NCBI GenBank assembly: GCA_943331105.2
Contig: CALQKH020000004.1
Span: 143,502-207,501 of the forward strand
Length of the DNA: 64,000 nt
Direction of reading: 5' to 3'
From: Akkermansia muciniphila
GTDB lineage: Bacteria > Pseudomonadota > Gammaproteobacteria > Burkholderiales > Burkholderiaceae_C
Within the stretch, counting starts at the first letter, position 1. Each line of letters opens with the position of its first letter. The notes beneath the pieces were generated by a model. It saw nothing but the letters and a program-made list of their open reading frames with translations, was not told the origin of the DNA and made no database searches. The position numbers were made by a program, and so were the translations under genes. Positions 33,967 to 42,392 of this stretch are shown piece by piece.

Positions 33967-35430
33967 ACCCCAATGCGGAATGTGGTGACCACCCAGCGAC
34001 ACCGCCACGTTCTTGGGCTCACAGAACACTTCGTAGCTCCAGGTGCCGCCTTCGCGGCCGGTGCCGCTGGCCTTGGTGCCGCCAAAGGGCTGACGCAGGT
34101 CGCGCACGTTTTGGCTGTTCACAAAGCACATACCGGCCTCGACCGCCGCGGCCACGCGGTGGGCGCGGCCGAGGTTCTCGGTCCAGACGTAGCTGGACAG
34201 GCCATATTCGATGTCGTTGGCTTTTTCAATCGCATCCTGCTCGTCCTTGAAGGGAATCAGGCAGGCCACCGGGCCAAAAATTTCTTCTTGGGCAATGCGC
34301 ATGCGGTTGTCTACGTCGGCAAACACGGTGGGCCAAACGAAGTTGCCGTTTTGCACATGTGCGGGCAAGTCAGCGGCATAGCCGGGCTGGCCCAGTCCGC
34401 CGCACAGCATAGTTGCGCCTTCTTTGGGGCCCAGCTCGATGTAGCTGCGCACCTTGGCCAGATGGGCTTGGGAGATCATCGGGCCGACGATGGTGCTCTC
34501 ATCCAGCGGGTCGCCCACGGTGATGCGTTTGGCGCGCTCGGCAAATTGGGCGGCAAAGTCGGCATAGATGCTTTGCTGCACCAGGATGCGGCTGCCTGCG
34601 GTGCAGCGCTCACCGTTGTTGCTGAAAATCATGAAGATGGCGGCGTCCAGCGCACGGTCCAGGTCAGCATCTTCAAAAATCACAAAGGGGCTCTTGCCGC
34701 CGAGCTCCATGCTGAACTTTTTGAGGCCCGCGCTTTGCACGATGCGGTTGCCCGTGACGGTGGAGCCTGTGAACGAAATGGCGCGCACGTCGCGGTGCGA
34801 GACCAGCGGCTCGCCCGCTTCCTTGCCGTAACCGTGCACCAGGTTCAGCACGCCCGGGGGCACACCCGCCTCCAGCGCCAGCTCACCCAACCGGGCGGCG
34901 CTCATGGGCGAGAGTTCGCTCATCTTGAGCACGGCGGTGTTGCCAAAGGCGAGACATGGCGCGACCTTCCAGGTGGCGGTCATGAAGGGCACGTTCCAAG
35001 GGCTGATCAGCGCACACACGCCCACCGGGTGGAACAGCGTGTAGTTCAGGTGCGTGGGCGTGGGGTAGGTGTGGCCGTCCACGCGGGTGCACATTTCGGC
35101 AAAGTAGTGGAAGTTGTCGGCCGCGCGCGGCACCAGTTGCTTGCCGGTCTGGCTGATGGTCTGGCCGCAGTCTCGGGTTTCGGTTTCTGCAATCTCGGGC
35201 ACGTGTTTCGTGATCAGATCGCCCAGCTTGCGCATGATCTTGGCGCGCTCGGTCGTGGGTGTAGCGGCCCACTTGGGGAAGGCGGCTTTGGCAGAAGCCA
35301 CGGCGGCATTCACTTCCCGCAAGCCGCCCAAGGCGACTTCGGCCAACACCTCTTGCGTGGCGGGGTTGACGGTTTCAAAGTAGTCACTGCCCGCGACTTG
35401 GGTGCCGTTGATGAGGTGGTCAATTTTCAT
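33961..35430 (-). CDS. hpaE: 5-carboxymethyl-2-hydroxymuconate semialdehyde dehydrogenase
   Basis: A 489-residue aldehyde dehydrogenase superfamily enzyme that oxidises the ring-cleavage semialdehyde with NAD+. The catalytic Glu is in SMELGGKSP (near residue 240) and the Cys in NNGERCTAGSR (near 278); SFTGSTVTGNR (near 217) is the cofactor loop. The start overlaps the hpaG2 stop (ATGA). The gene end carries one octamer box of the inserted toxin-antitoxin promoter. Confidence 0.93.
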   Translation of the reverse strand: MKIDHLINGTQVAGSDYFETVNPATQEVLAEVALGGLREVNAAVASAKAAFPKWAATPTTERAKIMRKLGDLITKHVPEIAETETRDCGQTISQTGKQLVPRAADNFHYFAEMCTRVDGHTYPTPTHLNYTLFHPVGVCALISPWNVPFMTATWKVAPCLAFGNTAVLKMSELSPMSAARLGELALEAGVPPGVLNLVHGYGKEAGEPLVSHRDVRAISFTGSTVTGNRIVQSAGLKKFSMELGGKSPFVIFEDADLDRALDAAIFMIFSNNGERCTAGSRILVQQSIYADFAAQFAERAKRITVGDPLDESTIVGPMISQAHLAKVRSYIELGPKEGATMLCGGLGQPGYAADLPAHVQNGNFVWPTVFADVDNRMRIAQEEIFGPVACLIPFKDEQDAIEKANDIEYGLSSYVWTENLGRAHRVAAAVEAGMCFVNSQNVRDLRQPFGGTKASGTGREGGTWSYEVFCEPKNVAVSLGGHHIPHWGV

Positions 35431-36197
35431 GGTGTTGCTTTGACAAGGGTGTTGGTGAGCGCCCCGATGCGCTCGATTTCGGTGACCACCACATCGCCCG
35501 GGTTGACGTTCACGATGCCGTCGGGCGTGCCGGTCAGGATCAGGTCGCCGGGGTGGAGCGTCATGAAGCTGCTGAAGTATTCGATAAGGCTGGGCACATC
35601 AAAAATCATGTCGGCGGTGTTGCCGCTCTGTGTGACCTGGCCATTGACGGTGGTCTGCAGTTTGAGGGCCATCGGGTTCGGAATGTCGGCCGCATCGACC
35701 AGCCAGGGACCAATCGGCGTGCAGGTGTCGCGGTTTTTCACGCGCAGGTTGGGGCGGTACCAGTTTTCCAGGTAGTCGCGGATGGCGTAGTCGTTGGCCA
35801 CGGTGTAGCCAGCTATGAAGTCGTAGGCATCGGCCTTCTTCACGCGGCGGGCGGTGCGGCCCACCACCACGGCCAACTCGCACTCGTAGTGCATGTACTT
35901 CACGTCAACGGGGCGCTTCGTAAAGGCCTTGTGCCCGATCAGCGAGGCTTCGCCCTTCATGAAAGCCAGCGGCTCTTCTGGCGCTTTGAAGGCCAGTTCT
36001 TTGGCGTGGTCGGCGTAGTTCAGGCCCAGTGCGATCACGGTGCGCGGCTGGGGCACAGGTGCAAGCGGCGGCAACCAGACCACGTCGTCAAAGCCCACAC
36101 GCTGGCCCTTGTGCGGGCCTTGGGTGATGAGCAATTGGCCGTCAGACTCAAGGGCTTGCTGGATGGCGCCCGACCAGGCGATGCGAGCGTGTTTCAT
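35427..36197 (-). CDS. hpaG2: HpaG C-terminal-type decarboxylase/isomerase (HpaG2)
   Basis: A 256-residue FAH-family protein matching the C-terminal half of enterobacterial HpaG. It has ALGLNYADHAKE (near residue 56), the metal ligands in YECELAVVVGR (near 103) and IVNVNPGDVV near the end, with TGTPDGI (near 224). In the pathway HpaG decarboxylates 5-oxopent-3-ene-1,2,5-tricarboxylate and isomerises the product. It overlaps hpaG1 upstream and hpaE downstream by 4 bases each. Confidence 0.9.
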   Translation of the reverse strand: MKHARIAWSGAIQQALESDGQLLITQGPHKGQRVGFDDVVWLPPLAPVPQPRTVIALGLNYADHAKELAFKAPEEPLAFMKGEASLIGHKAFTKRPVDVKYMHYECELAVVVGRTARRVKKADAYDFIAGYTVANDYAIRDYLENWYRPNLRVKNRDTCTPIGPWLVDAADIPNPMALKLQTTVNGQVTQSGNTADMIFDVPSLIEYFSSFMTLHPGDLILTGTPDGIVNVNPGDVVVTEIERIGALTNTLVKATP

Positions 36198-36856
36198 GCG
36201 GCACCTCCCACTTGCACAGACACTGGCGAAAAGCCCGACGCGGAAATCTCCACCCGATCCCCGGCTTTGGCGCGTGGGCGCGCACCATCGGCCAGGCCAT
36301 CGGTGCCCACCATCAACACGTCGCCGGGCTGCAGCGTCATGAATTCGCCCACATCGATCAGCAGCGTGGGCAGGTCGCGGATCAATTCGCGCAAATCCAA
36401 GGTTTGCACCCGCTCGCCGTTGCGGCGCACCACGATCTGCAGCGCGGCCCAATCCGCCACTTGGCCCTGGGTGACCTGCTGCGGCAAAGCCAAAAAACCA
36501 TCGCGGCAACGGAACTTGACCGGCGGGCGGTAGTAGCTCGCGTGCGGCACCGACCAATCACACAACAGCGCGGCACCCGCCACTTGGCCATCGCCACCGA
36601 TCACCAGGCCCAGCGAGGCACCGATGTCGACTTCGGTCACGCCGTCTTGCAAAAGCAGGTCTTGCCCTGCAGGGCTGAAGGTGTTGGCACTTTTCACATA
36701 CAGAATGGGCGCTTGGGGCGCGGCCTTGTGCGGGTCTTGCGTCATGCGCGGGGCACACAGGTCCCATTCGCGGCGAAAGTTGAGCAAAGTGCCATACACC
36801 GTGCCTTGGGGCTGCCAAGGCCGATAGGGCATGGGGTTTGTGGGGGTCGTGGGCAT
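36194..36856 (-). CDS. hpaG1: HpaG N-terminal-type decarboxylase/isomerase (HpaG1)
   Basis: A 220-residue FAH-family protein corresponding to the N-terminal half of the fused HpaG. It shows VYGTLLNFRREWD (near residue 20), YVKSANTF (near 52), EVDIGASLGLVIG (metal ligand region) and VLMVGTDGLADGARP. In E. coli the two halves are one 429-residue chain; here they are two overlapping genes (ATGA), so the enzyme is probably a heteromer. Confidence 0.88.
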   Translation of the reverse strand: MPTTPTNPMPYRPWQPQGTVYGTLLNFRREWDLCAPRMTQDPHKAAPQAPILYVKSANTFSPAGQDLLLQDGVTEVDIGASLGLVIGGDGQVAGAALLCDWSVPHASYYRPPVKFRCRDGFLALPQQVTQGQVADWAALQIVVRRNGERVQTLDLRELIRDLPTLLIDVGEFMTLQPGDVLMVGTDGLADGARPRAKAGDRVEISASGFSPVSVQVGGAA

Positions 36857-36859
36857 CGT

Positions 36860-37351
36860 TTATTCCTCGGACGTCGCGGTATCGGATGTTTGGGGCTGGT
36901 CGCCGGGCACTTCCAAGGCAATCAACTGGTCCAGCAGGTTGTACAAGGCGGTCAATTGCGGTGACCCCAAATGCTCGGCCATCCAGCTGTAATGCGCTTC
37001 AATGGTTTGTGACAAGGCCTGCACCTTGGCCAGGCCCAATGCGGTGGCACGTACGACGGTGCGGCGGGCGTCTAGCGGGCATCGCTGGCGCTCGATCAGG
37101 CCATCGCGCTCCATGCGGGCCAGCACACCCGTCAGGCTGGGGCCCAGCAAAAAAGCCTCGGTGGCCACACGGCCGGTTTCCACGCCGCCGCTCTCGTGCG
37201 CATGCTCGCCCAACACACGCAGCACCCGCCACTGTTGGTCCGACAAGCCATGCTCACGCAGACTGGGGCGGGTGTGCAGCATCACGGCTTCGCGCGCTTC
37301 GAGCAAAAGGCGTGGCAGGTTGCGGTGAACAAAAGAAGTTTTGGGGGTCAT
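36860..37351 (-). CDS. hpaR: Homoprotocatechuate operon repressor HpaR (MarR family)
   Basis: A 163-residue MarR-family regulator. The winged helix lies at residues 35-100, with LSDQQWRVLRVL, the recognition helix region GPSLTGVLARMERDGLI and the wing DARRTVVRA. It is first in the hpa operon and on the same strand, so it should repress its own operon and respond to an aromatic such as homoprotocatechuate. A perfect 16-bp palindrome touches its start region. Confidence 0.88.
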   Translation of the reverse strand: MTPKTSFVHRNLPRLLLEAREAVMLHTRPSLREHGLSDQQWRVLRVLGEHAHESGGVETGRVATEAFLLGPSLTGVLARMERDGLIERQRCPLDARRTVVRATALGLAKVQALSQTIEAHYSWMAEHLGSPQLTALYNLLDQLIALEVPGDQPQTSDTATSEE

Positions 37352-37353
37352 TT

Positions 37354-37369
37354 ATTTAACATGTTAAAT
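37354..37369. promoter_or_regulatory. HpaR operator candidate (16-bp perfect palindrome)
   Basis: ATTTAACATGTTAAAT lies two bases upstream of the hpaR ATG, where a Shine-Dalgarno would normally sit. MarR regulators bind AT-rich dyads of this size, so autoregulation of the hpa operon from here is likely. Its position means bound repressor would block initiation. Confidence 0.78.
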
Positions 37370-37503
37370 GAATTTCCCCAAACGGACACAAGGGTTTTCA
37401 CCAGCTCAGCATCACCCACACCGTCATCGGGCCATGCCCCAGAGCGTGCGCATCTCATAAGATGCAGCTTGGTCTTTCTGCTGCCCCTTTCCAAGAGTCG
37501 CCC

Positions 37504-38547
37504 ATGTCTTTTGCCGATTTGCTTTCTGATCTTGCCGGTCCCGTGATCCAGGCCCCCATGGCCGGGGTGCAAAACCACCGGCTGGCCGCCGCCGTGTGCG
37601 AAGCCGGAGGCTTGGGGTCGCTGGCGGCCGCCATGCTCACGCCTGAAGCATTGCAGACCGAACTGCAAACCCTGCGCAGGGCAACCGATAGGCCCTACAA
37701 CGTCAACTTTTTTTGCCACACCCCGCCCGTGGCAGACCCTGTGCAGCAAGCCGCTTGGCAACAGGTTTTGTCGTCCTATTACCGCGAGATGGGCCTGGAC
37801 CCAACCGGCATGCCCACTGGCGCAGGCCGCGTCCCCTTTGGCCACGACAGCGCCGATGTGCTGGAGGCCTTTCGCCCAGCGGTGGTGAGTTTTCACTTTG
37901 GTCTGCCAACGCCGGATTTGCTGGCCCGCGTCAAAAGCTGGGGCAGTTGGGTGCTGTCATCGGCCACCACCGTGCAAGAAGCCCTGTGGCTGCAAGCGCA
38001 TGGCGCAGATGCGGTGATCGCCCAAGGCCTGGAGGCGGGCGGGCACCGGGGCATGTTCTTAACGGATGACCTCAGCACCCAAATGGGCACATTGGCGCTG
38101 TTGCCCCAAATTGTTCAGGCCGTGCAGTTGCCCGTGATCGCTGCAGGCGGCATCGGGTCAGCGCAAGGCGTGGCCGCAGCCCAAGCGCTGGGTGCGACGG
38201 GTGTGCAAGTTGGCACGGCTTACCTGTGCAGCCACGAGGCCACCACCAGCGCCCTGCACCGCGCGGCCTTGCAATCGCCCGAGGGGCAGCACACCGCATT
38301 GACACGCCTGTTCAGTGGCCGCCCAGCGCGCGGCATCGTCAACCGCCTGATGCGCGAGCTGGGGGCACTGAACCCCGCTGCACCGGCCTTCCCTTTGGCC
38401 ACCGCAGGCATTGCCCCTTTGCGCGCCGCTGCGGAAGCTCAGGGCTTGAGTGACTTCACGCCTCTGTGGTCGGGCCAAAACGCCGCCAGCGCACGCAATC
38501 TGAGCGCAGCCGACATCACCCGCGAAATGGTCAACGCCTGGCGGTGA
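37504..38547 (+). CDS. NAD(P)H-dependent flavin oxidoreductase (nitronate monooxygenase family)
   Basis: A 347-residue FMN TIM-barrel protein of the 2-nitropropane dioxygenase family. Motifs are VIQAPMAGVQN (near residue 14), GADAVIAQGLEAGGHRG (near 171, with the catalytic-His region) and VIAAGGIGSAQGVAAAQALGATGVQVGTAYL (near 210, FMN phosphate site). ATG 37504 has AAGAG upstream; an earlier ATG at 37462 lacks one. Physiological substrate is probably a nitronate but is not settled for this class. Confidence 0.85.
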   Translation: MSFADLLSDLAGPVIQAPMAGVQNHRLAAAVCEAGGLGSLAAAMLTPEALQTELQTLRRATDRPYNVNFFCHTPPVADPVQQAAWQQVLSSYYREMGLDPTGMPTGAGRVPFGHDSADVLEAFRPAVVSFHFGLPTPDLLARVKSWGSWVLSSATTVQEALWLQAHGADAVIAQGLEAGGHRGMFLTDDLSTQMGTLALLPQIVQAVQLPVIAAGGIGSAQGVAAAQALGATGVQVGTAYLCSHEATTSALHRAALQSPEGQHTALTRLFSGRPARGIVNRLMRELGALNPAAPAFPLATAGIAPLRAAAEAQGLSDFTPLWSGQNAASARNLSAADITREMVNAWR

Positions 38548-38577
38548 GCGGTTTGACCTCAAAGGCACAATCGCTCT

Positions 38578-39963
38578 ATGACCAAAGACAAATCGATTTT
38601 CACTTGCACCGAATGTGGTGGCACCAGCGCCCGTTGGATGGGCAAATGCCCCAGCTGCAACGCCTGGAATACCCTGATTGAGGGTTCAGGCGAGCCCGCA
38701 GCTGGCAAAAACCGCTTTGGTTCGGTGCACGCATCCTTGGCGCCTACGTCCGAAGTGCTGCCACTGGCGCAAATTCAAGCAGCCGACTTTGAACGCCACC
38801 CCACCGGCATTGATGAACTCGATCGCGTGCTGGGCGGCGGCATGGTCGAAGGCGGAGTGGTGCTGATTGGCGGCGACCCAGGCATTGGCAAATCGACTTT
38901 GTTGTTGCAAGCGGTGGACGCGCTGCAGCGAAGCGGCATGAACACGCTGTATGTCACAGGCGAAGAAAGCGGGGCACAAGTGGCCATGCGCTCGCGCCGC
39001 CTGGGCCTGCCGGATTCGCAAGTGCCTGTGCTGCCCGAGATCCAGCTCGAAAAAATTTTGCACACCCTGCAGGCACGCCAGCCGGGCATCGCCATCATCG
39101 ACTCCATCCAGACGGTGTATTCAGACCAACTCACCAGCGCCCCCGGCTCGGTGGCCCAGGTGCGCGAATGCGCGGCGCATCTGACGCGTACCGCCAAATC
39201 CACCGGCACCACCATCGTGCTGGTGGGCCATGTCACCAAAGAGGGTGCGCTGGCCGGCCCCCGCGTGCTGGAGCACATGGTGGACACGGTGCTGTACTTT
39301 GAGGGCGACACGCATTCCAACTTCCGTCTGATCCGCGCCATCAAAAACCGCTTTGGCGCGGTGAACGAAATCGGCGTGTTCGCCATGACCGAAAAAGGCC
39401 TCAAGGGCGTGAGCAACCCCAGTGCCATCTTTTTGAGCCAGCACGCCGAGCCCGTGCCCGGCAGCTGCGTGATGGTCACACTGGAAGGCACGCGCCCGCT
39501 TCTGGTGGAAATTCAGGCTCTGGTCGACAGCGGTGGCCCATCGCCCCGACGCCTGTCTGTGGGTCTGGACCGCGACCGCTTGGCCATGCTGCTTGCGGTG
39601 CTGCACCGCCATGCAGGCGTGGCCTGCATGGACCAAGACGTGTTTGTCAACGCGGTGGGTGGCGTGCGCATCAGCGAACCCGCGGCCGACCTGGCCGTCA
39701 TGCTGGCGATCACCAGCAGCCTGCGCGGCAAAGCACTGCCCAAAGGCTTTTTGGCCTTTGGAGAAGTGGGCCTGGCGGGCGAAGTGCGCCCCGCGCCGCG
39801 CGGCCAAGACCGCTTGAAAGAAGCGGCCAAACTGGGCTTCAAGGTGGCGGTGGTGCCTAAGGCCAATGCCCCCAAGAAAAACGACAAGGCTTTTGAGGGC
39901 CTGACCATTTACCCGGTCGATCGCATCGAAGAAGCCATGCAAGTGGTGCGGGGATTGGACTGA
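38578..39963 (+). CDS. radA: DNA repair/branch-migration protein RadA
   Basis: A 461-residue RadA (Sms). A C4 zinc finger starts at residue 8 (CTECGG ... CPSC). The RecA-like ATPase has Walker A GGDPGIGKSTLL (near 93) and the RadA-specific KNRFG motif (near 254). A Lon-like C-terminal domain (near 290-461) includes PSPRR and GEVGLAGEVRP. It processes recombination intermediates by branch migration. It is 30 bases downstream of the flavin oxidoreductase gene. Confidence 0.96.
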   Translation: MTKDKSIFTCTECGGTSARWMGKCPSCNAWNTLIEGSGEPAAGKNRFGSVHASLAPTSEVLPLAQIQAADFERHPTGIDELDRVLGGGMVEGGVVLIGGDPGIGKSTLLLQAVDALQRSGMNTLYVTGEESGAQVAMRSRRLGLPDSQVPVLPEIQLEKILHTLQARQPGIAIIDSIQTVYSDQLTSAPGSVAQVRECAAHLTRTAKSTGTTIVLVGHVTKEGALAGPRVLEHMVDTVLYFEGDTHSNFRLIRAIKNRFGAVNEIGVFAMTEKGLKGVSNPSAIFLSQHAEPVPGSCVMVTLEGTRPLLVEIQALVDSGGPSPRRLSVGLDRDRLAMLLAVLHRHAGVACMDQDVFVNAVGGVRISEPAADLAVMLAITSSLRGKALPKGFLAFGEVGLAGEVRPAPRGQDRLKEAAKLGFKVAVVPKANAPKKNDKAFEGLTIYPVDRIEEAMQVVRGLD

Positions 39964-40008
39964 TCCAGCATGAGAAGCCGCCAAGCAATCAAGGCACAAT
40001 CTGCCCCC

Positions 40009-40422
40009 ATGAATTTCACCAAAATCATCGCACCGCTGGCCATTGTTGTTTTCACCATCGGGGCCTGGCAGGCCTTTCAATGGGCGGGCATTGCCCTGGC
40101 CGTGGGCGGGGTCGTCATGTGGGTGCTGCTGCACTTCACGCGCATGGTCACCATCCTTAAAAAAGCTGCCGACCGGCCCATTGGCCATGTGGCCAGCGCC
40201 GTCATGCTCAATGCCAAACTGAAAAAAGGCGTGAATTTGATGCATGTGATCGCCATGACACGTTCTTTGGGCCAACTTTTGACAGAAAAAGACGCCCAAC
40301 CCGAGATTTACAGCTGGACCGATTCCAGTGATTCGGTGGTGACCTGCACTTTTGTGGGCGGCAAGTTGACCGCGTGGGCTTTGGTGCGCCCCGAGGTAGT
40401 CCCAGAAGAGTCAAACCCTTAA
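40009..40422 (+). CDS. Conserved hypothetical membrane-anchored protein between radA and ilvE
   Basis: A 137-residue protein with two adjacent N-terminal hydrophobic segments (residues 7-22 and 27-44) followed by a soluble domain (AMTRSLGQLLTEK, then VTCTFVGGKLTAWALVRPE). I do not recognise a named family. It lies 45 bases after radA and 47 before ilvE on the same strand. ATG 40009 places the start at the first membrane segment; a longer frame from 39970 adds 13 residues without support. Confidence 0.65.
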   Translation: MNFTKIIAPLAIVVFTIGAWQAFQWAGIALAVGGVVMWVLLHFTRMVTILKKAADRPIGHVASAVMLNAKLKKGVNLMHVIAMTRSLGQLLTEKDAQPEIYSWTDSSDSVVTCTFVGGKLTAWALVRPEVVPEESNP

Positions 40423-40469
40423 AATCCCAGTCAACCCTATTTTTTGCAGTTTCTTTAAAGGACACTTTC

Positions 40470-41420
40470 ATGAGCGTTGTCATTCCCTCCATGTCAGACC
40501 GTGACGGCAAAATCTGGATGGACGGCCAGATGGTCGACTGGCGCGATGCCAAGATCCATGTCTTGAGCCACACCCTGCACTATGGCTGCGGCGCTTTTGA
40601 AGGCGTGCGCGCCTACAAAACCGAGCAAGGCACGGCCATTTTCCGCCTGCAAGAGCACACCGAGCGCCTGTTCAACAGTGCCAAGATCTTGCGCATGAAC
40701 ATTCCCTTCACCCAAGCGCAGGTCAACGAAGCCCAGCGTGCCGTGGTGCGCGAGAACAATTTGGAAAGCGGCTACATCCGCCCCTTGACTTGGATCGGCG
40801 ACAAAAAGCTGGGCGTCAGCCCCAAAGGCAACACCATCCATGTGATGGTGGCGGCCTGGACCTGGGGTGCCTACCTGGGCGAAGAAGGCATGAAGCGCGG
40901 CATCCGCGTCAAGACCAGCAGCTACACCCGTCACCACGTCAACATCACCATGACCCAAGCCAAGGCGGTGAGCAATTACACCAACTCGATTTTGGCCAAT
41001 ATGGAAGTGACCGACGAGGGTTACGACGAGGCCTTGTTGCTCGACACCTCGGGCTTTGTGTCTGAAGGCGCGGGCGAGAACATCTTCGTGGTCAAAAACG
41101 GGGTGATCTACACGCCTGACTTGTCGGCTGGCGCCTTGAACGGCATCACCCGCAACACGGTGTTCCACATCGCCAAAGACTTAGGGTTGGAGATCGTGCA
41201 AAAGCGCATCACCCGAGACGAGGTCTACATTGCCGACGAGGCTTTCTTTACGGGCACTGCAGCCGAAGTCACACCGATTCGCGAACTCGACCGGATCGAG
41301 CTGGGCAAGGGCGATTACGTGGGCAGCCGTGGCCCGATCACCGAAAAAATCCAGACTGCGTTCTTTGACATCGTCAACGGCCGCAACCCCAAGTACGCCC
41401 ACTGGCTGACCAAGGTCTGA
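40470..41420 (+). CDS. ilvE: Branched-chain amino acid aminotransferase
   Basis: A 316-residue fold-type IV PLP aminotransferase for the last step of Ile, Leu and Val synthesis. HTLHYGCGAFEGVRAYK (near residue 29), the PLP-lysine region MTQAKAVSNYTNSI (near 159), EGAGENIFVV (near 197) and FTGTAAEVTPI (near 257) are characteristic. AAAGGA precedes ATG 40470. Length and motifs are complete. Confidence 0.96.
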   Translation: MSVVIPSMSDRDGKIWMDGQMVDWRDAKIHVLSHTLHYGCGAFEGVRAYKTEQGTAIFRLQEHTERLFNSAKILRMNIPFTQAQVNEAQRAVVRENNLESGYIRPLTWIGDKKLGVSPKGNTIHVMVAAWTWGAYLGEEGMKRGIRVKTSSYTRHHVNITMTQAKAVSNYTNSILANMEVTDEGYDEALLLDTSGFVSEGAGENIFVVKNGVIYTPDLSAGALNGITRNTVFHIAKDLGLEIVQKRITRDEVYIADEAFFTGTAAEVTPIRELDRIELGKGDYVGSRGPITEKIQTAFFDIVNGRNPKYAHWLTKV

Positions 41421-41423
41421 ACC

Positions 41424-41630
41424 ATGAGCAACGCATCAGTTGAACTGCTGGCCACCGACCTGAACCCCCAGGGCGGTGTGTTTTGCCCCAGCCCCAAGGC
41501 TGACATGAAAATCTGGAACAGCCACCCCAAGGTTTACTTGGATGTATCCAAAACCGGTGAGGCCAAGTGCCCTTATTGCGGCACCGTGTACAAACTGAAA
41601 GCCGGGGAGGTGGTGGGGCACCACCACTGA
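41424..41630 (+). CDS. Small CHCC zinc-finger protein
   Basis: A 68-residue zf-CHCC protein. Likely ligands are the Cys in VFCPSP (residue 21), the His in NSHPKVY (near 34) and the pair in AKCPYCGTVY (near 49 and 52). A C-terminal His triplet follows. It resembles the zinc-finger domain of the complex I subunit NDUFS6. It starts 3 bases after ilvE and appears co-transcribed. Role unknown. Confidence 0.85.
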   Translation: MSNASVELLATDLNPQGGVFCPSPKADMKIWNSHPKVYLDVSKTGEAKCPYCGTVYKLKAGEVVGHHH

Positions 41631-41636
41631 GGCCGT

Positions 41637-42221
41637 ATGACAAAACATCTTGATCTCGGTTGCGGTACAGCCCCCAGAAATCCCTATAAATGCGAAGAGT
41701 TATACGGCATTGACATCAGAGATGGTTTATCTGCACCGGGTGTGACTCAAATCCTGTCCGCAAATCTTGTTCTGGAGCCTATACCCTTCCCGGATTCATT
41801 CTTTGATAGTGTTTCTGCCTATGATTTTTTAGAGCACATTCCAAGGGTTGCGATTGATCACAGCAACCATCAAAGTCATCTTCCATTTATTGAGTTGATG
41901 AATGAAATCAGTAGAGTTCTAAAACCTGGCGGTAAGTTTTATGCTGTTTTCCCGGCTTATCCCCATCAACTTGCATTCACAGACCCAACACATGTGAATA
42001 TTTTGACCACCAAAAGCCATCGTTACTTTACTGGGAATGAGCCGATGGCAAACATGTATGGATTTAAAGGTTCTTTCGAATTTATCAGGCAAAGGAAACT
42101 ACATCCAAGAGGTGACTACCACCCTGCCAACCCCAGCTTAAAAATCAAAGTTAAAACGATTATTGACTCGATAATGAACCGAAGAAGCCATCTGCTATGG
42201 GAATTTATTTCATCCAAGTAA
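41637..42221 (+). CDS. SAM-dependent methyltransferase at the start of the glycan island
   Basis: A 194-residue class I methyltransferase-like protein: LDLGCGTAPRNPY (residue 5, SAM site), GIDIRDG, then FDSVSAYDFLEHIPR (near 60) and EISRVLKPGGKFYAVFP (near 98). Base composition drops sharply to AT-rich compared with ilvE, so this marks the left edge of a probably transferred glycan region. The substrate is likely a sugar or lipid-linked glycan, by context only. Confidence 0.75.
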   Translation: MTKHLDLGCGTAPRNPYKCEELYGIDIRDGLSAPGVTQILSANLVLEPIPFPDSFFDSVSAYDFLEHIPRVAIDHSNHQSHLPFIELMNEISRVLKPGGKFYAVFPAYPHQLAFTDPTHVNILTTKSHRYFTGNEPMANMYGFKGSFEFIRQRKLHPRGDYHPANPSLKIKVKTIIDSIMNRRSHLLWEFISSK

Positions 42222-42392
42222 CTTTTATTCCCAAAGATAAATACACCCAAACATATATCGCATATCCTCTTAACGCATACTAATTAAAGCAAATAACAAC
42301 TGAATCCTCTATCCAGCTTCTCTGTTGATAAACCAAAAAATCAATATGGCTCTTACTTTTGGCTTATCTAACATCTAAACGGATTTCATGCC

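Noticed and set aside
33928..35775. A 615-codon + strand open frame
   Set aside because: It is antisense to hpaE and hpaG2, whose motifs are unmistakable; the frame is a shadow of GC-rich coding DNA.
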